From Archangium primigenium (GTDB taxonomy: Bacteria > Myxococcota > Myxococcia > Myxococcales > Myxococcaceae): a stretch of DNA of 64,000 nt. The notes beneath the pieces are model-generated. The model had not been told where the DNA came from. It saw nothing but the letters and a program-made list of their open reading frames with translations, and searched no databases. The position numbers were made by a program, and so were the translations under genes. How positions within the stretch are numbered: position 1 is the first letter of the stretch; every line of letters begins with the position of its first letter. Shown here in pieces: positions 1 to 7,974 of the stretch. The DNA is taken from assembly GCF_016904885.1 (NCBI RefSeq), contig NZ_JADWYI010000001.1, forward strand, positions 1,984,001-2,048,000. Direction: 5' to 3'.

Positions 1-46
1 CGGGCACGAGCTCCACCACGCTGTCGCCATCCGTGAGCACCACCAT
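1..46 (-). CDS. start of an unidentified protein, cut by the window edge
   Basis: Only the first 15 codons are inside the window, reading M-V-V-L-T-D-G-D-S-V-V-E-L-V-P. The ATG at 46-44 has an AGGAGG ribosome site eight bases upstream, and an in-frame stop lies at 79-77, so this is a real start region and not the inside of a longer gene. It lies 64 bases after the deacetylase gene on the same strand, so it is probably the next gene of the same operon. Nothing can be said about function. Confidence 0.35.
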   Translation of the reverse strand, partial: MVVLTDGDSVVELVP

Positions 47-110
47 GTCATCCACCTCCTGGGCCGGGCGCGTGTCCTAGCCCAGGCGTGGACCGGGTTT
101 CACGGCCTTC

Positions 111-893
111 TCACTGGAGCGCGGACCACACGTCGGGCGGCAGACGGTCCGTCGAGAGGAACACCTCGGCGCAGCCGGAGCGGCCCTGGGCCATGGCCTC
201 GCGCCGGTGGAAGGCGTCCAGCGTGGGGGCCACCGCCCGCGAGCCGCCGAACTGGAAGTCCACCTGGGTGCGGTAGTGGTTGCAGCCGGCGACCTTGCGC
301 GGCAGCTCCGCGGTGACGTTCACGGCCAGGGGCTTGAGGCCCGAGGGCACGGAGTCATCCGGCTCGGCATGGGGCTGGCGCACGGCGTAGGGCGTGTCGC
401 GGTACCACAGCGTCCGGCCCGGCTCGAGGCCCAGTGAGGGCAGGGCCCGCACCAGCTGGACATGGTCCACGTGGCTGCCCAGCGCCTGCGGCACGAAGAC
501 GAGGTCCGGCCGCAGCTCCTTCATCAGCGGGGCGAGCATGTCCACCAGGGGGCCCTCGATGGCGTCCTCCCGGCGCGGCGGCGTGAAGAGCGTCTCCCGG
601 ACATAACCCCGGTGGGGGGCCTCGGGCAGGTCCCCCCACACCAGCCGGTCCACGCCCATGAGCGTCGCGAAGTCCCGATCCTCCTCCCGGCGCAGCGCCA
701 TGTAGTCCACCTCCGGGGCGATGCCCTTGGACGTCTGGCACTCCAGGGCGAAGCCGGTGGGGTGGGGCACCGAGCGGGTGAAGCAGGTGACGAGCGCCAC
801 CGTCCACCCCTGGTCCTTGAGACGGGCGAGCGTGCCTCCACAGGAGAAGGCCACGTCGTCCAGGTGCGGCGAGAGGAAGAGGGCGGTGCTCAT
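111..893 (-). CDS. PIG-L/LmbE family deacetylase
   Basis: A 260-residue zinc-dependent deacetylase of the LmbE/PIG-L family, whose members remove N-acetyl groups from GlcNAc conjugates (MshB in mycothiol, BshB in bacillithiol, GlcNAc-PI deacetylase). The first metal motif is S-P-H-L-D-D at residues 8-13 and the second is H-V-D-H at 141-144; both fit the family. I start it at ATG 893 because the metal motif then sits at the usual distance from the N-terminus, and because the start overlaps the stop of the upstream glycosyltransferase gene as ATGA. That coupling argues that it acts on the product of the glycosyltransferase. The substrate is not visible from the sequence. Confidence in the family is high and in an MshB-like role moderate to low. 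Confidence 0.88.
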   Translation of the reverse strand: MSTALFLSPHLDDVAFSCGGTLARLKDQGWTVALVTCFTRSVPHPTGFALECQTSKGIAPEVDYMALRREEDRDFATLMGVDRLVWGDLPEAPHRGYVRETLFTPPRREDAIEGPLVDMLAPLMKELRPDLVFVPQALGSHVDHVQLVRALPSLGLEPGRTLWYRDTPYAVRQPHAEPDDSVPSGLKPLAVNVTAELPRKVAGCNHYRTQVDFQFGGSRAVAPTLDAFHRREAMAQGRSGCAEVFLSTDRLPPDVWSALQ

Positions 894-2173
894 AGCAGGT
901 GCGGCGCGCTCCGGAAGCGGCAGGAAGGATCGGCCTTCTCCGCGGTGGTCTGGGGATCGTAGAGGCCCGTCCACCCCGTGTCCGGACGGGTGCCGGTCAG
1001 GTCCGCGTAGACGTCCTGGATCTGACGGCCCACGGCCTGCCAGGAGTACAGCTCGCGCACTTCCTTGAGCGCCTGGCGCGCGAGGCGCTCGCGCAGCGCG
1101 GGCTCGTCCAGCATCCGGGCGATGGCGTCGGCCAGGGCGTCCGCGTCCTTGGGCGGCACGAGCAGCGCGTCGCGTCCGTCCTCCAGGCAGTCCACCACGC
1201 CCACCGCCCGCGTGGACACGATGGGCAGGCCCGTGGCCATGGCCTCCAGGATGGTGTTGGAGAAGCCCTCCGAGTACGTGGGCGACACGAAGAGGTCTCC
1301 CCGGCGGTAGATCTCGGGCGCGTGCTCGTAGTCGGAGTAGCCGGGCATCTCCACGCGGCCCCCGAGGCCCAGCTCGCCCACGCTGGCGCGCACCGCCTCC
1401 ACGTCCGGACCGATGCCCGAGACGATGAGCTTGAGGTCGCGGCCGGAGGCCACGAGCTTCTTCATCGCGTGCATCATCTCCATCACGCCTTTCCGGGCGT
1501 CCACGCGGCCGTGGTACAGCAGCACGGGCGTGGGGCTCAGGGCGCCAATCGCCGACTCGTCGCGCGGGTGGAAGCGCCGGGTGTCGGTGGCGCCGGGGAC
1601 GATGGTGAAGCGGTCCATGCCCGTGCCGTGGTGGCCCTTCACCTCCTCGGCGAAGGACTGGCTGCCGATGAGCAGCGCGCCCGAGTGGCCGAGCACCGCC
1701 AGCATGGCCTGCTTGTGGGTGGCGCAGCAGGTGCCCACCCAGTGGCCGTCACCGCCCTGGATGGAGACCACGTTGGGCAGTCCCAGCCGCCGGCTCGCCT
1801 CCAGCGCCGCCAGGCCGCACGGATAGCCGTACTGGGCGTGGATGAGATCGAAGGGCCGCAGGCGGTGCTCGCGCTCGATGATGGCGACCATGTCCTCCAC
1901 GTCCTGCTCGAAGCTGGCGGGCAGGCCGTCGTTGACGCGCTGCTCGCCCAGTGCCTCGCGACCGAGCACCTTGGCGCCGTTCACCTCGGGCGGAGGGCCC
2001 CCGCCGTACACCGAGGCGCCCGCCTGATCGTTGCGGTACTGGCTCACCATGGTGACGTCGTGGCCACAGGAGACCAGCTCCTGCACCAGGTTGAGGGCAT
2101 AGACGCTCATGCCGGAGATGGCGGGAAAGAAGCGCCGGGAAATGAAACACACGCGCAGCGGATTCGGGCTCAA
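890..2173 (-). CDS. GT4 family glycosyltransferase (MshA/BshA-like fold)
   Basis: A 427-residue GT-B glycosyltransferase of family 4. The N-terminal domain begins R-V-C-F-I-S with the usual flexible S-G-M-S-V loop near residue 20. The nucleotide-sugar domain has G-R-V-D-A-R-K-G near 222-229 and the EX7E motif at E302 to E310 (S-E-G-F-S-N-T-I-L-E). I use the TTG at 2173 as start: it has GGAGG seven bases upstream and overlaps the stop of the TIM-barrel gene (TTGA), while longer versions lack similarity to the family. Members include MshA, which adds GlcNAc to inositol phosphate. Co-occurrence with inositol-3-phosphate synthase and an LmbE deacetylase makes an inositol-type acceptor plausible, but this is inference. 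Confidence 0.87.
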   Translation of the reverse strand: MSPNPLRVCFISRRFFPAISGMSVYALNLVQELVSCGHDVTMVSQYRNDQAGASVYGGGPPPEVNGAKVLGREALGEQRVNDGLPASFEQDVEDMVAIIEREHRLRPFDLIHAQYGYPCGLAALEASRRLGLPNVVSIQGGDGHWVGTCCATHKQAMLAVLGHSGALLIGSQSFAEEVKGHHGTGMDRFTIVPGATDTRRFHPRDESAIGALSPTPVLLYHGRVDARKGVMEMMHAMKKLVASGRDLKLIVSGIGPDVEAVRASVGELGLGGRVEMPGYSDYEHAPEIYRRGDLFVSPTYSEGFSNTILEAMATGLPIVSTRAVGVVDCLEDGRDALLVPPKDADALADAIARMLDEPALRERLARQALKEVRELYSWQAVGRQIQDVYADLTGTRPDTGWTGLYDPQTTAEKADPSCRFRSAPHLL

Positions 2174-3036
2174 GGCGAGGCCTCCAGTTGAGAAGGAAGG
2201 TGGGCCCGCAACCACTCCAGGGCCTGGGGCACCATGGTGTGGGCGCGGTGTGCATCCCGGGACAGCTCCACGCACACGAGCCGGCGGTAGCCGATGTCCT
2301 GGAGCGCCTGGAGCACCGAGGGCATGTCGAGGTCTCCCTCGCCGAAGGGCAGGTGCTCGTGCACGCCGCGCTTCATGTCCTCCACGGCCACGGTGCCCAG
2401 CACCGGTGCCAGCTCGCGCACGGCGTCCGCGGCCCCGCGCTCCTGGGTCACCAGGAGGTGGCCCACGTCCAGGGCGATCTTGATGGGCGCGGCGCCCAGG
2501 GCGATGACGTCGTGCTGCAGCCGCAGCCAGTCATCCACCGTCTCCACGCGCATGCCGGGCTCGGCCTCCACCGCCGCCACCACGCCGCGCGAGGCCGCGT
2601 AGTCGGACAGCCGGGCCACCCCCTCCACGAGCCACTCCCACGACTGCGTGGGGTCCACGCCCGCCTGGGGCACGCCGCCCCAGAAGGACACCGCCTCGCC
2701 GCGGCAGGTGGCGCAGATGTCCACCGCCCGGCGCAGGAAGTCGAGCCGACGCTCGCGGCCCACGGCATCCGGGGTGACGAGCGTGGGCTCGTGCTTGGCG
2801 CGGGGGTCGAGCAGGAAGCGCGCCCCCGTCTCCACCACCACGTCCAGGCCGAGCCGGTCGAGCAGCCCCGCCAGGGCCCCCGCGCGCCGCTCCAGGTCGG
2901 GCGCGAAGGGATCGAAGTGGTGATGGTCCAGGGTGAGGGCCACGCCGTCGTAGCCGCAGTCGGCGATGAGCCGCAGGGCGTCCTCGAAGCGGTGGTTGGA
3001 CACCCCGTTGGTGTTGTAGGCGAAACGCAGCGTCAT
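2170..3036 (-). CDS. sugar phosphate isomerase/epimerase-like TIM barrel protein
   Basis: A 288-residue protein of the xylose-isomerase-like TIM barrel (AP endonuclease 2) superfamily, which includes IolE, IolH, IolI and many sugar epimerases. It opens with R-F-A-Y-N-T-N-G-V and shows the spread metal ligands of the fold: E in A-V-E-A-E-P, D and H in I-A-L-D-V-G-H, and E in V-C-V-E-L near the end. The start is three bases after the stop of the YcaO gene and its stop overlaps the glycosyltransferase start, so it is translationally coupled to both. Beside an inositol-phosphate synthase and a MocA-type dehydrogenase, an inosose or keto-cyclitol isomerase or dehydratase role is reasonable but not proven. 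Confidence 0.82.
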   Translation of the reverse strand: MTLRFAYNTNGVSNHRFEDALRLIADCGYDGVALTLDHHHFDPFAPDLERRAGALAGLLDRLGLDVVVETGARFLLDPRAKHEPTLVTPDAVGRERRLDFLRRAVDICATCRGEAVSFWGGVPQAGVDPTQSWEWLVEGVARLSDYAASRGVVAAVEAEPGMRVETVDDWLRLQHDVIALGAAPIKIALDVGHLLVTQERGAADAVRELAPVLGTVAVEDMKRGVHEHLPFGEGDLDMPSVLQALQDIGYRRLVCVELSRDAHRAHTMVPQALEWLRAHLPSQLEASP

Positions 3037-3039
3037 GAC

Positions 3040-4524
3040 TCAGGCTCCTCCAAACTTCTTGCGGTCGCGCATCAGCACCTGCACGGCGTGACGCTCGGGC
3101 TCGCGGTAGAGCGCGTACAGGCGGCCCACGCGCTTTTCCGCCTCCTGCACGTTGAACCAGGCGGGCCCGCCCAGCCGGGCCTCGGCGGCGGGGGTGAGGC
3201 GCACGGGCCTGGCGCCCTCGGGCGGCGCGCCCACGCCCGCGAGCCTCCGCTCGCCCCGCTGCATCAGCTTGGCCACGTTGCGCTCGCCGATGCGGTCGTA
3301 CGTCATCGTCTCCACCTCGAGCCCGGGCACCACCACCTTCACGGAGTGCAGGGCGTGGCCCTCGGGCGACAGGTCCGCCACGAGGATGTCGAAGCCCGAC
3401 CCGGTCAGCAGGCGCACCACCTGCTCGAGCCGCTCGGTGGGATCCAGGGTGACCTGGACCTGGGGCAGGTCATTGAAGCGCACCGAGCGCTCGTGCTTGA
3501 GCGTGACGGCCGTCAGGGCGCGCAGGGCGGGCGCGGACATCTGCGCCCAGTCGAGCATGTCGCGCAGGGCCCGGTTCTCCTCCGTGCCCAGGCTCTTCTC
3601 CACCTCGGGCAGCACCTTGCGGAGGTACTCGGGCGGGACCACGCCCTTGAGCGCGGCGAGGGGGCCATGGCCGAAGGCCTTGCGGGTGCGCGAGCCGGCG
3701 TACTCCAGCAGCGCCTTGCGCAGGGCCCGGTCCCGGTCGGGGTCGGCCGCCTCGCCGCAGGCCGTCACCATGAGCGGCTGGTGGTCCGCGTGCAGGTCCC
3801 GGCCCACCACGTAGACACTCACCAGGCCGAAGTCGGTGCTGGCCAGCTTGGCCATGATCTCGATGCCCGCGCGGCGGTAGAGCTCCAGCACCTCACGCAC
3901 CTCGGGCGACACGTCCGCGCCCTCCAGGTCGATGACGACGCCCTGGTCCAGGGCGCGGTAGCCCACGCAGTTGCCGTCGCGCTGCAGCAGCTCGAGGATG
4001 CCGTGGACGATGGCCCGGTCCCGCGTGAGGCCCGCGCCCTGGCCATTGGTGATGGGGCGGATGAGGGGCGTGCGGCCCTGCTGGAGCTGCCCGGGATCCG
4101 TGGCGATGTACTCCTCGGGCACGAGCACCCGCTCGCCCGTGGTCAGGCGCGTCGTCTCCACCCAGGTGAGCGTCATGTCCGGGTGGTAGGGGCTGCCCGC
4201 GGGCAGACACAGCGTGAGGGGGTCGGCCACCCCCGAGGCCCCGCGCTCGCGCACCATCTGGTGGTAGCTGCCCGTGAAGCGCGGGAGCGTGGGCACGAAC
4301 CGGGCGGCGGACACCTCCTCGGCCAGCTCGCCCAGGGAGCTGACCGCGGCCTCGTCCTCGGTGGCGCCGTAGCCACTGGCGGGAATCCACTGGCCGTCCT
4401 CCATCTGGAGGGCGCTCACCACCGAGGGGATGCCCAGGCGGTCCAGGGCATCGTTGCGGAAGATCATCACCTCACCGGGGGGCATGGCTCGGAGATACGC
4501 GTCACGGATGTCCTTGAAGTTCAT
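3040..4524 (-). CDS. YcaO-like family protein, copy 1
   Basis: A 494-residue YcaO-domain protein. YcaO enzymes use ATP to activate amide carbonyls, making azolines, thioamides or amidines; a few act on small molecules. Three YcaO ATP/Mg segments can be seen: G-A-T-E-D-E-A ending in E-L-A-E-E near residues 54-69, G-Q-G-A-G-L-T with E178 and R182 near 161-182, and A-C-G-E-A-A-D with E274 near 255-274. The C-terminus ends K-K-F-G-G-A and lacks the P-x-P-x-P tail of azoline-forming YcaOs. It is clearly a paralogue of the gene just upstream. No precursor peptide, TfuA partner or E1/ThiF-like protein is seen in the operon, which argues for a non-peptide substrate or a trans-acting precursor. Confidence 0.85.
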   Translation of the reverse strand: MNFKDIRDAYLRAMPPGEVMIFRNDALDRLGIPSVVSALQMEDGQWIPASGYGATEDEAAVSSLGELAEEVSAARFVPTLPRFTGSYHQMVRERGASGVADPLTLCLPAGSPYHPDMTLTWVETTRLTTGERVLVPEEYIATDPGQLQQGRTPLIRPITNGQGAGLTRDRAIVHGILELLQRDGNCVGYRALDQGVVIDLEGADVSPEVREVLELYRRAGIEIMAKLASTDFGLVSVYVVGRDLHADHQPLMVTACGEAADPDRDRALRKALLEYAGSRTRKAFGHGPLAALKGVVPPEYLRKVLPEVEKSLGTEENRALRDMLDWAQMSAPALRALTAVTLKHERSVRFNDLPQVQVTLDPTERLEQVVRLLTGSGFDILVADLSPEGHALHSVKVVVPGLEVETMTYDRIGERNVAKLMQRGERRLAGVGAPPEGARPVRLTPAAEARLGGPAWFNVQEAEKRVGRLYALYREPERHAVQVLMRDRKKFGGA

Positions 4525-4568
4525 GATGAAGGCTCCTGGTGAGGTGTGGGATCGAAGGTGGGTGAGGC

Positions 4569-6059
4569 TCAGCCCAGGCCGCCGCCGAAGCGGGGCTGGC
4601 GCAGGAGCAGCTGGGCGGCGTGGCGCTCGGGCTCGCGGTAGAGCGAGTACAGGCGGCCCACGAGCTGCTCGGCCAGGCGCGTGTTGAACCAGACCGGGCC
4701 GCCCAGGCGCTCCTCGGCCTCGGGCGTGAGGAGCACGGGCCGGGCGCCCTCGGGCGCCTTGCCGTGGCCCGCGAGCGGATCCTCGCGCGCGAGCAGCTTG
4801 GCGATGCCGCGCTCGCCGATGCGGTGGTAGCTCATGCTCTCCACCTCCAGGCCGGGGACGATGACCTTGACCGAGTGCACCGAGTGGTCCGAGGGCGACA
4901 GGTCCGCCACGAGGATGTCGAAGCCCGCCTGGGTGAGCTTGTTGACGAGCAGGGCGGCGCGGTCCTTGGCGTCCCCGAGCGGGCCGCTGGTGGGCAGGTC
5001 GGTGAAGGGCACACGGCGCTTCTCGCTGAGCACCGGCTTCTCGATGAGCGCGCGCATCTGGGGCGCGCTGAGCCGGGCCCAGAAGGCCATGGCGTGCAGG
5101 GCGCGGGGCTCCTCGTCCTCCAGCTTGATGTAGGGCAGGAAGCGGTCGAAGTAGCCCGGCGGCACGATGCGCGCGGCCAGCTCCAGCGGGCCGTTGGCGA
5201 ACGCCTTGCGGGTGCGCGAGCCGGCGTACTCCAAGAGCGCCTTGCGCAGCGCGCGCTCGCGGTCCAGGTCCGCCGCCTCGCCGCAGGCGGTGAGCGCCAT
5301 GGGCTGATCATTGAGGTACGGGTCGCGCCCCACCACGTAGACGCTCACCAGGCCGAAATCGGTGCTGGCCAGCTTGGGAATCACCTCGATGCCCAGGGAC
5401 TGGTAGCGCGCGAGCAGGTCACGCACGTCGTGGCCGAGCGGGGCGTTGGTCAGGTCCAGCACCACGCCCTGGTCGAGCGCGCGGAACTGCAGGCCGTTGC
5501 CATCGCGCTGGAGCAGCTCGAGGATGCCGTGGGCGAGCGCCTGCTCCTGGGTGAGGCCCGCGCCCTGGCCGTTGGTGATGGGCGTGATGAGGGGCGAGCG
5601 ACCGCGCAGCTCGCCGCCCCAGGTGGCCACCCACTCCTCGGGGATGAGCACGCGCTCGCCGGTGAGCAGGCGCTTCACCGTCACCCAGGTGAGCGGCATG
5701 TCCGCGTCGTAGTGGCTGCCCGCCGTGAGGCACAGGCGCAGGGGGTTCATCACCGCGGACTCGCCGTGGTGGCGCACCAGCTCGTTGTAGCTGCCGGTCA
5801 CGCGCGGGTGGGCGCGCAGCGCGGCGTCGGTGAAGACGGCCTCGGCCATCTCGCCCAGGGCGCCCACCTCGGCTTCCTCCAGCGTGGCGCCGTAGCCGTG
5901 GGTGGCGAATTGGGTGCCCGTCTTCAACCGGAGGCTGGCCGCCACGGCGGGGACGCCTACCCGATCGATGGGATCCTCCCGGAACATCTCCAGCTCTCCC
6001 GGGGGGAAAGCACTGCGGTAGGCCTCGCGCGCTTCAACCAGACTCTGCTTCTTGCTCAT
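4569..6059 (-). CDS. YcaO-like family protein, copy 2
   Basis: A 496-residue YcaO protein with the same layout as its downstream paralogue: G-A-T-L-E-E-A with E-M-A-E near residues 54-70, G-Q-G-A-G-L-T with E-L-L-Q-R-D near 162-184, and A-C-G-E-A-A-D with A-L-L-E-Y near 255-276. The blocks T-N-G-Q-G-A-G-L-T and L-L-E-Y-A-G-S-R-T-R-K-A-F are identical in both copies, so they arose by tandem duplication and both stay under selection. The C-terminus ends Q-P-R-F-G-G-G-L-G, again without a P-x-P-x-P tail. The start overlaps the stop of the metallo-hydrolase gene (ATGA), and the gap to copy 1 is 44 bases. The two may form a heteromer or act one after the other. Confidence 0.85.
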   Translation of the reverse strand: MSKKQSLVEAREAYRSAFPPGELEMFREDPIDRVGVPAVAASLRLKTGTQFATHGYGATLEEAEVGALGEMAEAVFTDAALRAHPRVTGSYNELVRHHGESAVMNPLRLCLTAGSHYDADMPLTWVTVKRLLTGERVLIPEEWVATWGGELRGRSPLITPITNGQGAGLTQEQALAHGILELLQRDGNGLQFRALDQGVVLDLTNAPLGHDVRDLLARYQSLGIEVIPKLASTDFGLVSVYVVGRDPYLNDQPMALTACGEAADLDRERALRKALLEYAGSRTRKAFANGPLELAARIVPPGYFDRFLPYIKLEDEEPRALHAMAFWARLSAPQMRALIEKPVLSEKRRVPFTDLPTSGPLGDAKDRAALLVNKLTQAGFDILVADLSPSDHSVHSVKVIVPGLEVESMSYHRIGERGIAKLLAREDPLAGHGKAPEGARPVLLTPEAEERLGGPVWFNTRLAEQLVGRLYSLYREPERHAAQLLLRQPRFGGGLG

Positions 6060-6892
6060 GACGACAACTCCTCCAACGCAATGGCGTTCGTATGCGGCAT
6101 GCCCGAAAGCAGCCGATCGAACAGGGCGAGCGCGTGTTCACGCGTCACTCCGCGCGCGAACTCAAATGGCGTGAACACGTTCTCGAACGGCAACTGCTCG
6201 AAGACCTCCCGATAGCGACGCAGCTCCGCGTGACTGAGCGGAATGGCGTAATGAAATCCCTTGTGACACGACAGGCCCACGGGCTGGCCCCTCGGGCCCA
6301 GCTCCACCTTGAGCGCGTCGCCGCTGAAGAGCGAGCGCGTGCGGGCGTCGTACATGACGCTGTGGCCCTCGTAGTGGCCGTTCACGTGGTGCAGCGTCAG
6401 GTCCGGGGCGAGCGTGTGCTCGTCATCCACGGGCCAGCGCACTTTGAAGGCCTTGGTATAGGACAGGGCATCGCGGTGCAGCACCAGCAGCGGATCGAAG
6501 CGCTCCTGGAGCTGCCACAGCGCGCCGAAGCCGTGCACGTGCGAGGAGGACAGCCAGCGGATGCCCCCCAGGGACGCGATGTGCTCGAGCGCCGGGCGCG
6601 TGTACCAGGGCGCGCCCTCGAAGGCCACGTTGCCCTCGGGCCGCGTGAGCAGCCAGCCCGTGCCACCCAGGCCGAAGCCGGGCGTGCAGCTGAAGCCGAG
6701 CACGCCGGGCAGGGCCTCGCTCCAGGTCGTCTGGAGCTGCTCGGACACGCGCGCGGCGGAGCGGAAGTCCCAGCCGTTCTCGGGCAGGGCGTTGCGCACG
6801 TCCATGCAGGTGGGGCAGTGCGGGGGCGGCTCGTGCGCGAACCACGGCTGCCAGGTGCCACAGTTGGCGCAGGCGTAGCGGACTAGCGGCAC
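6056..6892 (-). CDS. metallo-beta-lactamase-fold protein with N-terminal zinc ribbon
   Basis: About 278 residues. The N-terminus has two paired cysteines, C-A-N-C and C-P-T-C, 15 residues apart, typical of a rubredoxin or zinc-ribbon knuckle. The rest resembles the metallo-beta-lactamase fold: S-S-H-V-H-G-F-G-A-L for the first motif, G-H-Y-E-G-H-S-V for the next His, and F-S-G-D-A-L for the bridging Asp. The classical HxHxDH is HxHGFG, so the second metal site looks altered. I start at GTG 6892, which has GGGGG at good spacing and overlaps the end of the dehydrogenase gene; an ATG at 6922 is the alternative. Its stop overlaps the YcaO start. It could be a hydrolase or a redox or sulfur-handling partner of the YcaO pair. 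Confidence 0.75.
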   Translation of the reverse strand: MPLVRYACANCGTWQPWFAHEPPPHCPTCMDVRNALPENGWDFRSAARVSEQLQTTWSEALPGVLGFSCTPGFGLGGTGWLLTRPEGNVAFEGAPWYTRPALEHIASLGGIRWLSSSHVHGFGALWQLQERFDPLLVLHRDALSYTKAFKVRWPVDDEHTLAPDLTLHHVNGHYEGHSVMYDARTRSLFSGDALKVELGPRGQPVGLSCHKGFHYAIPLSHAELRRYREVFEQLPFENVFTPFEFARGVTREHALALFDRLLSGMPHTNAIALEELSS

Positions 6893-7920
6893 GACATGTC
6901 CCCCCAGGTGCGCGGATCGCACGAGCGCTCGAGCAGGCCGAGCAGCCGCAGGTCCCGCTCGGGCGCGAACGGATAGGTCCGGCCCTCCAGCACGGCGGAG
7001 GAGAAGGCCTCCACCTGGTTGAGGAAGGGGCTGCGGTCCTCCTCGGGCGACAGCTCCACGGGCCGCTCGGCGCCGGTGGCCGCGTCGGTGAGCGTCAGCG
7101 TGCCCCCGGGCGTCTGGCCCATGGTCTTGTAGGCGAGCGCGCGCGCCTGGGTTCCGATGATCTCCAGGGTGCGGCGCGGGTAGTTGTCCGGGCAGTTGTA
7201 GGCCACCTGGAGCATGCCGAGGATGCCGCTCTTCATGCGGCCCACGAGCACGGCGCCATCATCCACGGCGTAGTCGTGCACGCGCCGCTGCTGCACGGCG
7301 ATGAGCGACTCCCACTCGTCGCCGAGCAGCACCTCGAGCAGGTCGATGCCGTGGGGCGCCAGGTCGATCATCGCGCCGCCGCCGGCCTGGCGCGGGTCGA
7401 TGCGCCAGTTGTTGGCCGTCCAGTCGCGCGGCGTCCAGCAGGCGTAGTGGATGCGCGCCTGGGTGACGGTGCCCAGGGCGCCCTCGTGGATGAGGGTGCG
7501 CAGCTTGCGGTGGGCCGCGTGGTGGCGCTGGTCGAAGGCGGTGGCGTACATCACGCCCGCGCGCTTGCACGCCTCCACCATGCGCACGCCATCCTCCAGG
7601 CGCGTGGCCATGGGCTTCTCGCAGAAGACGTGCTTGCCCGCGGCGGCGCACGCCTCCGTGAGGGCGGCGTGCGCGTGGTTGGGCGTGGCGATGTAGACCG
7701 CCTGGACGTCGGGGTCCTGCAGCACCTGGCGCAGCTCGGTGTGCCGGAGCACCTCGTCGCCGGGCATGCGCGCGAGGGCCTCGGCATCCAGATCACACAG
7801 CGCCACGAGCCGGGCATTGCCCGCCTGCAACACCGCGGGGGCCACGTAGTCCCGGGCCACCCATCCACACCCCACGATGGCCCACCCGAGCCGGCGTGAG
7901 CGAGGCAATGCACAAATCAT
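6883..7920 (-). CDS. Gfo/Idh/MocA family NAD(P)-dependent oxidoreductase
   Basis: A 345-residue dehydrogenase with an N-terminal Rossmann fold (A-I-V-G-C-G-W-V-A near residue 14) and the family signature C-E-K-P-M-A near residue 99, followed by the C-terminal alpha/beta domain (D-P-R-Q-A-G-G-G-A-M-I-D then H-G-I-D). Relatives oxidise sugars and cyclitols, including myo-inositol 2-dehydrogenase (IolG). With inositol-3-phosphate synthase at the head of the operon and an IolE/IolI-like TIM barrel downstream, oxidation of an inositol derivative is a natural guess, but substrate cannot be read from sequence. ATG 7920 has GGGGAAG upstream, and the gap to the preceding HD-like gene is 54 bases. Confidence 0.87.
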   Translation of the reverse strand: MICALPRSRRLGWAIVGCGWVARDYVAPAVLQAGNARLVALCDLDAEALARMPGDEVLRHTELRQVLQDPDVQAVYIATPNHAHAALTEACAAAGKHVFCEKPMATRLEDGVRMVEACKRAGVMYATAFDQRHHAAHRKLRTLIHEGALGTVTQARIHYACWTPRDWTANNWRIDPRQAGGGAMIDLAPHGIDLLEVLLGDEWESLIAVQQRRVHDYAVDDGAVLVGRMKSGILGMLQVAYNCPDNYPRRTLEIIGTQARALAYKTMGQTPGGTLTLTDAATGAERPVELSPEEDRSPFLNQVEAFSSAVLEGRTYPFAPERDLRLLGLLERSCDPRTWGDMSCR

Positions 7921-7974
7921 CGGACTTCCCCTCCCCTCGGTACTGCTGAACGGATTGCTGGCGCGGCCAGGCGG

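Noticed and set aside
2188-4542. A 784-codon plus-strand frame across the TIM-barrel and YcaO genes
   Set aside because: Antisense shadow; no recognisable motif, and the opposite strand codes for intact conserved families with coupled starts and stops.
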